NCBI GenBank assembly: GCA_964588995.1
Contig: CAZPQM010000008.1
Location: forward strand, 1-64,000
Reading direction: 5' to 3'
Length of the DNA: 64,000 bases
Source of the DNA: CAZPQM01 sp964588995
GTDB taxonomy: Bacteria; Pseudomonadota; Alphaproteobacteria; Rickettsiales; UBA8987
This document shows, piece by piece, positions 33,354 through 42,617 of this stretch. Position numbers and translations under genes: made by a program. A model generated the notes under the pieces. The model did no database searches. It had not been told where the DNA came from and worked only from the letters and a program-made list of their open reading frames with translations. Every line of letters starts with the position of its first letter. Position 1 is the first letter of the stretch.

Positions 33354-36017
33354 ATGCGGGAATTTACACCCGAAATTATTGAAGAAATCAAAGAAGAGAT
33401 CAATTTCATTTTCACCTTGCATGAAGCAGTGCGGCTTGAAGGTGAAATGCGGCTGTTTGCGCCTCCGAGCAAACAGGTATGGCAGTCAGCCGAGGCTGGG
33501 TTTGAAGCATGGATTACGCGGGATACGATTGATTCTGCTTTAGGCAAACTGGTCCTGTTTTACCGCAATGGCAGCACGCCGAATACCACCCTCTTTTTAG
33601 ACCCGATCCTCTATAAACGAAGCGAGACCGATGGCAGCATTACACCCATAGGCTCCGGTTTCACGTTTGCTACTGGATATTGCAAACAGGGTGCGTCCAT
33701 CGATCCGAATACATTCAAGCGACTAAAAGAAATCGGAGCGTGGTATGATTTTCTACAGGCGGCTTACCCTGATGGCAGCGAGTCTGAGCAAGCTGGCCTA
33801 AAAGTCATCCTTCCGGTCAAAGAGCCAATCCAACCGGCCACTCCTCAACATACACCACATGGCAACCCGGCACGCGGTACTCAGGCACTGGCCGATTTTA
33901 TGGATATCAACAGTGAGGATATCGGAGGGCTTTATTACCCGCTCGGCGGCCTGATGTACACCCGCGAAGAAGGGCGCTATCAACAACCCAGCTTCAAAAA
34001 CATTATTCCAACGAAGCAAATTCTTCCACTAAAAGATGTAGCAACCTATCAGCACTTCGTTAATAAAGTCGAAAATGCCGCCACCTGTTGGAATGCTTAT
34101 GATCGCAGTCAGGTAATTTATGACCGTTATGGCATCGATGTGTCCAACCTGGAAGATAATCTTCGCGCCAAAGAAGAATCAGATGCGAAACTTAAAGCGG
34201 CCATTAATGAGCTCAAAACCTTGTGGCATTCACATAAACGGTTTGATCTCAACGGCTACATGCGGCTCTACACCATCCCCGATCAGGCTATCTTCCGAAC
34301 GAAACAGGAAGGGCTGGAACTCTGGTATGAAGATACGGAGGAAAGCTACAATAAACTGTTTGAAGAGTTACAATATTATTATAACGCGGGAGTCCTGCCC
34401 AACAGCCCGCCTTTAGTCGATCCGATTGTCTACCGAAAGGAGGGGGATAACTTCATTCCGATTGGCACCAGCGTCACCTGGGCCACGGCCTTTTACACCG
34501 GGCAGGCAGTCTATAACGAGCACGATCTCGCCCGTATTAAGCAAGTCGGATGCATGACGGGGGGCTTTATCCGAGCCGGGGTAACCAGGTCCGGCTTTAA
34601 AATTCTGGCCTTCCTTGATACACCCTATCGGTTTTCAGAAGAAGCACAAACGAAACTCCGAGGGCAACGTGACCAATCGGTACCGCACGGTTTAACCATT
34701 CCGGGCTGTGAGGAACTGTTTAATATCTCGAACGTCAACGGGACGGCCTATGCCCCTTATTATTTACTCACCGGTATTGAATATCTTTGTCAGAACGGCT
34801 CATACGCCAGCGAAACCATGGAAGAATCGTTTGATGGAGAGCAGATCAATCGCGATGAACTGATTCAACGCTACACCGTCTCTCAGGAGTATATCCAGGA
34901 AGCAAACCGCTGCTGGAACAAATACGACAAGCTGCACCCGCTATGGGAGCGTTTTGGGATTGACGGGAAAAACCTCGAGAAAAACCTGAAATATTACATG
35001 CTATGCGGACGCGACTTTAATTTACTGAATATGACAGGCGAATCACGCTCGGATAAGGAGTCGGAATTCGAATTCCTCGTACCCGGCTGGATACCCAAGG
35101 CAGCTATCACCATCATCGGCGCTACCGGGGGGACCGGAAAATCCTCCCTTGCGCACAGGCTCGCGGTGCTGACGTCAAGCGACTGGACGGAGGATGACCC
35201 GAATCCGAAATGGCTTGGCTCGGAAATCGCTAAGGAAGATTGTCAGGGTATTTCGGTTTATTTCTCGGGTGAAGATGCCGCTTCCATCGTAAATGCCCGT
35301 GCGAAAATTTTTGATCCGGAAGGTAAGTCCTCACGGCTTATGCTAAAAACAGGGGCCGAATTTGGCACCCATTCGGATGGCTCACCTAAAGCGATCGGTG
35401 ATTTTCTGGAGGAGTTGCACGTCCTGCCTAAAGTAGATGTCGTTGTGATTGACCCGGCACGGAAATACCTGCTCGGAGATGAAGATGACTCGGAGGTGGT
35501 GAGCGACTTTTTCGAAGCGATTGAAAAGTTCGCGGTGGAAAAGAATTGTGGCATGATTGTCGTGCATCACCTGCAAAAGCAGGCGCATCCGCGCGACACG
35601 CGTGATATTGCCGATATGCTTCGCGGTTCGCAAGTATTTATCGACCGGGCGCGGGTCGTTATCGGGATGATGCGCGATGGTGCCTATACGCTTGCAGGTT
35701 TGGCGAAAAACAATATCCCACCTGGGCTGGGTATGGTCGAGGGAGAGCGTGTGCTGGCGCGGGATCCGGAACGGCTGGACCTCATCTGGTTGCCCGGACC
35801 GGAAGGGGTGCGCCATTTTGATGTAACCGAAGAAGAGTTAAAAGAAATTAAAAACAAGCTGGAAGCGGAACAGGAACAGCATGACAAAAACGCTAAGGCT
35901 GATGATGCTTCAGCTACAAGCGAGACAACCTCATCCGCAGATAGCACGGATACAGATGTAGAGGCCTCTTCAGATAATGATCAGGATGCGCCAACAAATC
36001 TAAGTCAGGCTAACTGA
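33354..36017 (+). CDS. RepA/AAA_25-like ATPase, duplicated N-terminal module
   Basis: The 887-residue protein ends in a RecA-like ATPase of the RepA/AAA_25 group (about 575-800): Walker A GATGGTGKSSLA at about 589, Walker B VDVVVIDPARKYL at about 695, VVHHLQKQ, and DMLRGSQVFIDRARVVIGM. Relatives act as replicative or mobile-element helicases. The first ~550 residues are a tandem duplication of a ~275-residue module that I do not recognise. Pairs include MRLFAPP/MRLYTIP (32/303), LDPILYKR/VDPIVYRK, GSGFTFATG/GTSVTWATA, and WNAYDRSQVIYDRYGID/WNKYDKLHPLWERFGID (246/521). The tail is acidic and Ser/Asp-rich. AAGGG precedes the ATG. Confidence 0.75.
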   Translation: MREFTPEIIEEIKEEINFIFTLHEAVRLEGEMRLFAPPSKQVWQSAEAGFEAWITRDTIDSALGKLVLFYRNGSTPNTTLFLDPILYKRSETDGSITPIGSGFTFATGYCKQGASIDPNTFKRLKEIGAWYDFLQAAYPDGSESEQAGLKVILPVKEPIQPATPQHTPHGNPARGTQALADFMDINSEDIGGLYYPLGGLMYTREEGRYQQPSFKNIIPTKQILPLKDVATYQHFVNKVENAATCWNAYDRSQVIYDRYGIDVSNLEDNLRAKEESDAKLKAAINELKTLWHSHKRFDLNGYMRLYTIPDQAIFRTKQEGLELWYEDTEESYNKLFEELQYYYNAGVLPNSPPLVDPIVYRKEGDNFIPIGTSVTWATAFYTGQAVYNEHDLARIKQVGCMTGGFIRAGVTRSGFKILAFLDTPYRFSEEAQTKLRGQRDQSVPHGLTIPGCEELFNISNVNGTAYAPYYLLTGIEYLCQNGSYASETMEESFDGEQINRDELIQRYTVSQEYIQEANRCWNKYDKLHPLWERFGIDGKNLEKNLKYYMLCGRDFNLLNMTGESRSDKESEFEFLVPGWIPKAAITIIGATGGTGKSSLAHRLAVLTSSDWTEDDPNPKWLGSEIAKEDCQGISVYFSGEDAASIVNARAKIFDPEGKSSRLMLKTGAEFGTHSDGSPKAIGDFLEELHVLPKVDVVVIDPARKYLLGDEDDSEVVSDFFEAIEKFAVEKNCGMIVVHHLQKQAHPRDTRDIADMLRGSQVFIDRARVVIGMMRDGAYTLAGLAKNNIPPGLGMVEGERVLARDPERLDLIWLPGPEGVRHFDVTEEELKEIKNKLEAEQEQHDKNAKADDASATSETTSSADSTDTDVEASSDNDQDAPTNLSQAN

Positions 36018-36021
36018 CACG

Positions 36022-36885
36022 ATGTTCCGTTTTTTCTTCAGACGCCGTGATCCGGAGGATCGACCCCAAAAAATCTCTTATATTCCCTGGCAGCTGCAAC
36101 TCGCAGTCATCCTATTTGTCATATACGTCATTTTTCAGGATCACAGTCTGCGTGAGCGCGTAACGCCTGATCCGAAGGGGAAAATGGAGCGTCTGATAGA
36201 AACCGAACAGCGCGAAGTAAAAGAAGTGATGAATCAGGCCGCCGAATTAACCGAAGACATGACAGAGCCTGAGATCATACTTAATCAAACTACGATTAAA
36301 CGCGGTGAAGGAGCTCCGCTCCTTTGCGGAGACAAGCTAACGGTTCATCTGACCGCAACCGATGATGCCGGTACCATCGTCATGGACACCACCGCTGCTG
36401 ATACGCCCAAAACCATTTCGCTTGGAGAGACACTGTTGCATGAGCGGCTCACCCCGGTTCTCAGCACGATGCGAATGGGAGAAATACGGCAGGTCTATCT
36501 GCAGGAAGAGGGAGAATCGCCACTCACTATCGACCTTGCACTCATGATAGTCGAACACCGTTTGCAAGACAAACTACCGTTTGGTGTACATACATATACC
36601 TTAACAACCGGAGATGCGGACACGCTACGCTGTGGTGAGTACGTTACACTAACAATGCGTTATTTTGCGCCAGATAACCCGAAAGAAGTGCTGCATCAGG
36701 ACACATTACAGCTCCCACTTCACGCCGAAGCCATGCCGATTGCGCTGCTACGATCTTTGCTGGAACACCGCCGCGGTGATACGCTAATCGCCATCCTGCC
36801 CGATGTTTTGTTTGAAAATTCACCACTTAACATGGCCGAATTCCCCACCTCACCTGCCCACTTCGTTGCGTTGAACGTCGATTAA
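36022..36885 (+). CDS. Membrane protein with two FKBP-like segments
   Basis: The 287-residue protein has a basic N-terminus, one membrane helix (about 23-42) and a soluble, probably periplasmic part. Residues about 90-175 follow the FKBP pattern (IKRGEGAPLLCGDKLTVHL, then ISLGETLLHERLTPVLSTMRMGE), and residues about 185-270 repeat it more weakly (TTGDADTLRCGEYVTLTMRY, then LLRSLLEHRRGDTLIAILP). Both lack the aromatic active-site residues of working isomerases, so binding rather than catalysis seems likely. It starts 4 bases after the ATPase gene ends, so they are translated together. Confidence 0.6.
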   Translation: MFRFFFRRRDPEDRPQKISYIPWQLQLAVILFVIYVIFQDHSLRERVTPDPKGKMERLIETEQREVKEVMNQAAELTEDMTEPEIILNQTTIKRGEGAPLLCGDKLTVHLTATDDAGTIVMDTTAADTPKTISLGETLLHERLTPVLSTMRMGEIRQVYLQEEGESPLTIDLALMIVEHRLQDKLPFGVHTYTLTTGDADTLRCGEYVTLTMRYFAPDNPKEVLHQDTLQLPLHAEAMPIALLRSLLEHRRGDTLIAILPDVLFENSPLNMAEFPTSPAHFVALNVD

Positions 36886-36993
36886 CAATCGTAAGTCGCC
36901 TTTTATGCGGTTACCCCCCATTTTTTTATGCTATCTAAGCAATTCTGCAAATCATTCTTATTTACAGGGGTGGATTCCCGTGCTAGTATGAGC

Positions 36994-37006
36994 AATAATC
37001 ATTATT
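36994..37006. promoter_or_regulatory. Possible Fur/iron box before bfd
   Basis: AATAATCATTATT is a 13-bp palindrome around one central base and matches the ATAATCATTAT half of the Fur consensus. It lies 13 bases upstream of the bfd start, where bound Fur would block transcription or initiation. Bfd genes are iron-regulated in E. coli, which makes this plausible; alphaproteobacterial Irr or RirA sites differ. Confidence 0.4.
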
Positions 37007-37019
37007 AATTACGGCTAGT

Positions 37020-37235
37020 ATGTTCATTTGTATTTGCAACGCATTACGCGATAAAGATTTTAAGCGTGCTGCTGATAGCTGCATCGGGGCCGATTGTGCT
37101 GAACGTTTATTTGATGAGCTCGGTTGCAAACCGCAATGCGGTAATTGCCTTTGTGCTGTCGACGAAATGATTGCTCCATCCAGCAAAACGGCGTTACTAT
37201 CTACTGAATCTAAGGCTGCGCCTGTAACCGCCTAA
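37020..37235 (+). CDS. bfd: Bacterioferritin-associated ferredoxin
   Basis: This 71-residue protein has a BFD-like [2Fe-2S] domain with four Cys in the family spacing: CIC near the N-terminus (residues 4 and 6) and CKPQCGNC (third and fourth ligands) about 30 residues later. Bfd delivers electrons to bacterioferritin to release stored iron under iron starvation. The tail after residue 53 is unstructured. No bacterioferritin gene is nearby. It is convergent with topA, six bases apart. Confidence 0.88.
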   Translation: MFICICNALRDKDFKRAADSCIGADCAERLFDELGCKPQCGNCLCAVDEMIAPSSKTALLSTESKAAPVTA

Positions 37236-37241
37236 TAACGA

Positions 37242-39830
37242 CTAAGACGCTTTCTTTTTCTTCCTTACTTTGGCCTCTTCAAGCAGCTTAACCGCGCCCT
37301 CGAGCGTAAGCGACTCCGGCTCAGTTCCTTTTGGCAGGCTGGCATTGGTTTTCACATGCTTGACATAAGGCCCGTAGCGCCCGTCATAAACGGCAACCGG
37401 CTTACCGTCCTTAGGATGGTTGCCCAGCTCTTTGATCGGCTCCGCCCCTTTGCGCCCGCCCTTTTGCGCGCCTTCGGCTATCACCGTCACGGCGCGGTTA
37501 ATCCCGATCGTATAGGGGTCATCATCCCCTTTCAAACTGGTGAATTTGCCGTCATGCTGTACATAGGGGCCATAGCGGCCAATATTCGCGACGATCTCCT
37601 TACCTGACTCCGGGTGCATACCGACCACGCGCGGCAGGCTGAGCAGCTTGATCGCCTGTTCGAGCGTCGCCGTTTCCGGGGATTGCCCCTTCGGCAGGCT
37701 GGCGCGCTTCGGCTTGGCCTTGCCTTCCGGTTCACCGAGTTGCACATAAAAACCGTAGGGCCCTTTGCGTAACGTGATGTCTTTGCCGGTTTCAGGATCC
37801 TGTCCAAGCAATTTCGGTTCGTTAGCCAGATCGCTGCCGCTTGCCGCTTCATCGACCGCGCCCTCCACCCCGGAGCCGGGCAGTTGCACCGTGTGCCCGC
37901 ATTCCGGGTAGTTGGAACAACCGAGAAAGGCACCGAACTTTCCGGTTTTCAGGCCCAGTTGCCCTGTACCGCAAGCAGGGCATTTCCGGCGTTCTTCCAA
38001 CGGCCCGTCACCTGGGAATAACACCGGCGCGAGTGATTCGTTCAGATCATCGAGCACCTGAGAAAATTCAAGCTGCATCGCCTGCTCGACATTGCCGGAA
38101 AAGTCGCCCCAGAATTGCCGCAGCGCCTGCTTCCAGTCCAGCTCACCGGAAGCAATATCATCCAGATCCTCTTCCAGCTTTGCAGTAAAATCATACTCCA
38201 CATAGCGCGGGAAATAACGCTCAAGGAATTTTGTTACCAGCCGACCGCGCATCTCCGGGAAAAACCGCTTCTGCTCCAGCTTGACGTAGTCGCGGTCCTG
38301 CAGCACGGAAATAATCGAGGCATAGGTAGAGGGACGGCCAATACCCAGCTCTTCCAGCTTTTTCACCAGACTTGCCTCGGTATAACGTGGCGGAGGCTGG
38401 GTGAAATGCTGCACCGCAAGTGGATTCAGCCCCTCCGGGTTTTTCTCGTCCTTCTCCAACGTGGCAAGCGCAAGCGCATCGCCTTCGGATACCGGTGGCA
38501 GCTTTTTCTCATCATCCTCGCCGCCGTCATCATCGCGCCCTTCGCGGTAGACTTTGTAAAAACCGTCAAAACGAACGGTTGAACCGGTGGCACGGAAACG
38601 CGCCTGCTCTTTATCGGCGGCAATCTCCAGCGCGACCTGATCCAGAATCACATTGGTCATCTGACTTGCAATCAATCGCTTCCAGATAAGATCGTACAGC
38701 TTATGCTGGTCATCATTGAGAAACCCTTTCACCTGATCCGGTGTCCGCTTCGGATCGGTCGGGCGAATGGCTTCGTGCGCTTCCTGCGCGTTCTTTTGCT
38801 TCTTGCTGTAGTAGCGCGGCTTTTCGGGCAGATATTTCTGACCATACCTGCTTTCCACCAGCTCGCGTGCGGCATACATCGCCTCCGGAGCAACGTCCAC
38901 ACCGTCGGTACGCATATAGGTAATCAGACCGGTTGTCTCGCCATCCAGCTGAATCCCCTCATAGAGTTTCTGCGCGGTCTGCATGGTGCGTTTCGCCGAA
39001 AAACCGAGCTTGCGGCTTGCTTCCTGTTGCAGGGTGGAGGTGGTAAAGGGGGCATAGGGTTTACGCTGCGATTCCTTGGTTTCAATCGAAGCGATATGAT
39101 AGCTGGCGCTGCTTAAGGCCGACTCGATCTTTTTCGCTTCCGCTTCGGTGGTAATGGCAAATTTATCCAGCTTCTCACCCTGATAGTGCGTCAGTTGCGA
39201 TTGGATCTTTGCTTTCTCACCCGTTTCAAATACAGCGTCCAGCGTCCAGTATTCGCGGGAATCAAACTGCTCAATTTCTTCTTCGCGCTCGCAGATGATC
39301 CGTAGCGCGACCGACTGCACGCGCCCTGCTGACCGACTGCCCGGTAGCTTTCGCCATAAGACGGGAGACAGGTTAAACCCAACGAGGTAATCGAGCGCAC
39401 GGCGTGCCTGTTGGGCGTTAATAAGATCCATGTCAAGCGTACGCGGCTGTTCAAGCGCTTCGGACACTGCTTTTTTCGTAATTGAGCTGAACGCTACCCG
39501 CTCGACCGGGGTATCTTTTTTCACGACTTTTTTCGCTTTCAGCACTTCAAGCACGTGCCAGGAAATCGCCTCCCCCTCCCGATCCGGGTCGGTGGCAAGA
39601 ATCAGCTTATCCGACCGCTTCATCGCATCCGTAATCGCCTTTACATGCTTAGTGGAATCGGAACTGATCTGGTAATGCATTGCGAAGTCGTCATTGGGTT
39701 CAACCGAACCGTCCTTACTCGGCAGATCACGGATATGCCCGAAAGAGGCAAGCACCGTGTAATCCTTCCCAAGATATTTATTGATCGTCTTGCACTTGGC
39801 AGGACTCTCGACAATGACAACGCTGGGCAT
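37242..39830 (-). CDS. topA: DNA topoisomerase I
   Basis: This is the type IA topoisomerase that relaxes negative supercoils. The 862 residues start with the Toprim domain (VVIVESPAKCKTINKYLG, LATDPDREGEAISWH), then NAQQARRALDYLVGFNLSPVLW, GRVQSVAL, and the active-site segment GLITYMRTDG with the catalytic Tyr. RTDG replaces the more usual RTDS. The C-terminal third has one C4 zinc ribbon (CPACG...CSNYPEC) and three Gly/Tyr-rich repeats of the type RKGPYGFYVQLGE, IGRYGPYVQH and DGRYGPYVKH. Length and order are typical of alphaproteobacteria. Confidence 0.97.
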   Translation of the reverse strand: MPSVVIVESPAKCKTINKYLGKDYTVLASFGHIRDLPSKDGSVEPNDDFAMHYQISSDSTKHVKAITDAMKRSDKLILATDPDREGEAISWHVLEVLKAKKVVKKDTPVERVAFSSITKKAVSEALEQPRTLDMDLINAQQARRALDYLVGFNLSPVLWRKLPGSRSAGRVQSVALRIICEREEEIEQFDSREYWTLDAVFETGEKAKIQSQLTHYQGEKLDKFAITTEAEAKKIESALSSASYHIASIETKESQRKPYAPFTTSTLQQEASRKLGFSAKRTMQTAQKLYEGIQLDGETTGLITYMRTDGVDVAPEAMYAARELVESRYGQKYLPEKPRYYSKKQKNAQEAHEAIRPTDPKRTPDQVKGFLNDDQHKLYDLIWKRLIASQMTNVILDQVALEIAADKEQARFRATGSTVRFDGFYKVYREGRDDDGGEDDEKKLPPVSEGDALALATLEKDEKNPEGLNPLAVQHFTQPPPRYTEASLVKKLEELGIGRPSTYASIISVLQDRDYVKLEQKRFFPEMRGRLVTKFLERYFPRYVEYDFTAKLEEDLDDIASGELDWKQALRQFWGDFSGNVEQAMQLEFSQVLDDLNESLAPVLFPGDGPLEERRKCPACGTGQLGLKTGKFGAFLGCSNYPECGHTVQLPGSGVEGAVDEAASGSDLANEPKLLGQDPETGKDITLRKGPYGFYVQLGEPEGKAKPKRASLPKGQSPETATLEQAIKLLSLPRVVGMHPESGKEIVANIGRYGPYVQHDGKFTSLKGDDDPYTIGINRAVTVIAEGAQKGGRKGAEPIKELGNHPKDGKPVAVYDGRYGPYVKHVKTNASLPKGTEPESLTLEGAVKLLEEAKVRKKKKAS

Positions 39831-39985
39831 GCACGCTCCTGATACGAATAATAATTGCGCCGTTTTAGTAACGGAGTTTGCCTTACACTGTAAAGCGGAT
39901 TCTCGAAAATTCTACAGTTCAGTTACGGATTTAGCGAACGAAAGTTACATCGCATCGCCGTGCAGAACCATAATGATCTGACGGC

Positions 39986-40771
39986 TTACCCTTTTCTGCG
40001 GGCTCTTTTTGCCCGTTTAAGATAAACAGCATAGACAATAGGCATCAGCGCATAATAGCCTAGCCCTGTGAGCATAAAAATCAACCACGGCTTGGCAAAC
40101 AGCGCGATTAAATAAACCGCAATGGCGAGTTGCAGCAGCAATACCAGATGATGCGGTATATGAAGCCGTTTAAGCGAAAGGGTCGGGATACGGCTCGCCA
40201 TCAACAACGCCACCCCGATCACATAGAGACAGACTACCGGCGGCGTCGTAAACCAGACTACATAGGTAAAGAGACCCGGAAAATCCTCCTCCAGCGCGAA
40301 TAAGACAAAAAGCGGACCGAGCGCGAGAAGCGCTCCCGCCGGAGACGGGATACCTTCAAAAAACCGGGCCTTCCAGGCAGGCCGGTCATCATGTTCCAGC
40401 GCAGTATTGAAGCGGGCAAGCCTGAGCATACAACACACGGAGAAAAACAGCGCAATACCCCAGCCGAGTTTTGGTACGTGGTGCATCTGCCAGTTATAGA
40501 GAATAAAAGGCGGCGCAATGCCAAACGCCACAAAATCCGTCAACGAATCGAGCTGGGCGCCAAATGGTGTACTCGCATCAAACATACGGGCTAGCTTGCC
40601 GTCGATTCCGTCGATAAAAGCCGCTACGAGAATCAGCGCAACGGAGAGTTCCCAGCGTTCATCCATCGCGTAGCGCATGCTGGTCAGCCCGGCGCAGAGG
40701 CCGAAAATCGTCGCCATATTCGGGGCAAGCCGGGTAATAGGCAGACGTGAACCGGGTGAGCTTGTCGCCAT
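39986..40771 (-). CDS. pssA: CDP-diacylglycerol-serine O-phosphatidyltransferase
   Basis: This enzyme makes phosphatidylserine from CDP-diacylglycerol and serine at the inner membrane. The 261-residue protein has several membrane helices and the CDP-alcohol phosphotransferase signature DGIDGKLARMFDAS...GAQLDSLTD (about 54-80) with all expected Asp and Gly residues. Its ATG overlaps the psd stop by one base (TAATG), so psd and pssA form one transcript making phosphatidylethanolamine in two steps. Confidence 0.95.
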   Translation of the reverse strand: MATSSPGSRLPITRLAPNMATIFGLCAGLTSMRYAMDERWELSVALILVAAFIDGIDGKLARMFDASTPFGAQLDSLTDFVAFGIAPPFILYNWQMHHVPKLGWGIALFFSVCCMLRLARFNTALEHDDRPAWKARFFEGIPSPAGALLALGPLFVLFALEEDFPGLFTYVVWFTTPPVVCLYVIGVALLMASRIPTLSLKRLHIPHHLVLLLQLAIAVYLIALFAKPWLIFMLTGLGYYALMPIVYAVYLKRAKRARRKG

Positions 40772-41469
40772 TAAAGTTCCTTGTAGCTCAGAGCGGCTTT
40801 ATCGGTTTTTAAGCTCGCCAATACGGTTTCGCCACCGATCATGGTTTGGCCGATCGTCACTTTAGGCTTTATCCCTTTCGGCAGATACACATCGCAGCGG
40901 CTGCCGAAGCGGATCAGCCCGAACCGTTCCCCAGTTTCGACCGCCTGCTCCTCTTTCAGTTCGCATAAGATTCGGCGCGCGACCAGACCGGCAATCTGCA
41001 CGAAAATTATCTCATCGCCCTCCTCGGTCGTGACGGTGCAGAACTGCGCTTCGTTATCGCTGCTTGCTTTATCCAGTGAGGCATTGAAGAATTTCCCGGC
41101 GCGGTAACAGAGATGCGTAATCTTCCCTCCGATGGGGACGCGGTTCACGTGCACGTTAAAGACATTTAGAAAAATACTGACCCGCGTGCGCTTTTCCTTG
41201 CCATCTCCACCGGCTTCCTCCGGTACCAGCGCTTCGGCGATATCGCATACCACCCCATCCCCGGGTGAAACGAGCAGCCCCTTTTTCTGCGGCACCATAC
41301 GGTTCGGATCACGAAAAAAGTAATAGCACCAGACTGTTGCTATAATGCCTACCATGCCTAATAGCGAGGAAAGTAGCATGAGCACTAGCGTCACAATAAG
41401 AAAAATAAAAACAAATATATACCCTTCACGATGGATGGGTGGAATCACAGATCGTATTGTTTCAAGCAT
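40771..41469 (-). CDS. psd: Phosphatidylserine decarboxylase, short form
   Basis: This is a membrane-anchored, pyruvoyl-dependent decarboxylase turning phosphatidylserine into phosphatidylethanolamine. The 232-residue short form has two hydrophobic segments near the N-terminus, FFRDPNR, SPGDGVV, VFNVHVNRVP and the self-cleavage site in IRFGSRCDVYLP, where cleavage between Gly and Ser creates the pyruvoyl group. It is translationally linked to pssA by a one-base overlap. Upstream lies a 330-bp AT-rich gap. Confidence 0.95.
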   Translation of the reverse strand: MLETIRSVIPPIHREGYIFVFIFLIVTLVLMLLSSLLGMVGIIATVWCYYFFRDPNRMVPQKKGLLVSPGDGVVCDIAEALVPEEAGGDGKEKRTRVSIFLNVFNVHVNRVPIGGKITHLCYRAGKFFNASLDKASSDNEAQFCTVTTEEGDEIIFVQIAGLVARRILCELKEEQAVETGERFGLIRFGSRCDVYLPKGIKPKVTIGQTMIGGETVLASLKTDKAALSYKEL

Positions 41470-41800
41470 AAGTACCTTTGAATATATTATGTTGTGCCTG
41501 ATAATTCATGACGTTAAAATCATCATAAGGCAATCATTACTTCATCTTTAGAAGCTGAATTTCATCCTTAATGAATCTGAGATATGTGCAGATTATGCAT
41601 ATGACAAAATGTGAAGTGTTTTTACAAGCATTTTTATATGTATTGTATCTTTTTAACCCACTGTAAATTAAGTTTATTATCAATTAATACAAAAAGAGAA
41701 CTTCTCATTTCGTCATTTTTGACGTTGTGGCGAGTTAATACATGTCTTTTTTGCGAAGCTTATAGTACATTATGTTTGGTGTATGCAGTAGGAGGAAAAA
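41470..41800. other. AT-rich intergenic stretch
   Basis: This gap between divergent psd and the prepilin gene is clearly more AT-rich than its surroundings. CGTCA (41711-41715) and TGACG (41720-41724) form a small hairpin, and a strong AGGAGG lies just ahead of the prepilin ATG. Runs such as TTTTTAACCC and TATATGTATTG are frequent. I found no convincing paired -35/-10 boxes, gene or repeat. It probably holds both promoters. Confidence 0.5.
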
Positions 41801-42553
41801 ATGCAAAAAACACGAAGACAACAACGAAAAGATAAACAGAAAGGTTTTACACTCGTAGAACTCTCGATTGTGCTCGTTATTATCGGCTTAATTGTCGGTG
41901 GCGTACTGGTAGGGCAGGATTTGATCGCCGCGGCTCAGATTCGCGCGCAGATTTCGCAGCTGAATGAATTTAATGCTGCTGTTAATACGTTCCGCGCACA
42001 GTACGACGGTATCCCGGGTGATACGCGCAACCTTTTTGCATTAGGCTTAGTTGCTGATACGAATGGAAATGGCAATGGTGATGGGATCATTGATGGCGAT
42101 CCATCTGCAACAAACACAGAAGCCGCACATTTTTTTGATTCATTATCTGCTGCAGAGCTTATTGCTGGTCAGTTTGGTGAAACCGAAGGTCCCGAAACAA
42201 GTATTGATACCGGGCTTCTGGTTGCTGTTTCTGCCGGTAGTTTAAATTATTGGATTGTCGGCGGTGGAGTAGGTTCAGGTCCGAATGATATGACCAATGC
42301 GGCCGTTGCTGCGGGAAGCGGCATTACCGGTTTTCAGGCATGGTCGCTTGACAGCAAAATGGATGATGCCGATCCCGAAACCGGATCAATGCGGCTGGTG
42401 GATCCTGGAGCCACTCTTTCCGGTCAAACTGGTCCTGATGACTGGCTGGCTTCGCCTGACACGAACTGTGTTGCCGGTGGTGAGTACGTTATTGATACTA
42501 CAGGAGATGGTACGGTGGGTGATTGCCCGGTCTCTGTCCGTATACAGGGTTAA
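41801..42553 (+). CDS. Type IV prepilin-like protein
   Basis: The 250-residue protein has a basic leader and a class III cleavage/methylation site, KGFTLVELSIVLVIIGLIVGGVLVG (cleavage after Gly15, Phe16 methylated, Glu at +5). The hydrophobic N-helix is followed by QLNEFNAAVNTFRAQYDGIPGD and a C-terminal globular part that is acidic, Gly/Asp-rich and has one Cys pair (NC...DC). This is the form of a minor pilin or pseudopilin. No assembly ATPase or prepilin peptidase is nearby. AGGAGG is 6 bases ahead of the ATG, and a terminator follows, so it is a monocistronic gene with strong translation. Confidence 0.85.
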   Translation: MQKTRRQQRKDKQKGFTLVELSIVLVIIGLIVGGVLVGQDLIAAAQIRAQISQLNEFNAAVNTFRAQYDGIPGDTRNLFALGLVADTNGNGNGDGIIDGDPSATNTEAAHFFDSLSAAELIAGQFGETEGPETSIDTGLLVAVSAGSLNYWIVGGGVGSGPNDMTNAAVAAGSGITGFQAWSLDSKMDDADPETGSMRLVDPGATLSGQTGPDDWLASPDTNCVAGGEYVIDTTGDGTVGDCPVSVRIQG

Positions 42554-42580
42554 CATCTAAAAATTTAATCTCAGGAAAAA

Positions 42581-42609
42581 GGTTGCTCTTCACGGGGCAG
42601 CCTTTTTTT
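42581..42609 (+). terminator. Rho-independent terminator of the prepilin gene
   Basis: GGTTGCTC (42581-42588) pairs with GGGCAGCC (42595-42602), two G-T pairs included, followed by seven T. It ends only 8 bases before the rsmJ start codon. Confidence 0.85.
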
Positions 42610-42617
42610 ATGCCCGT

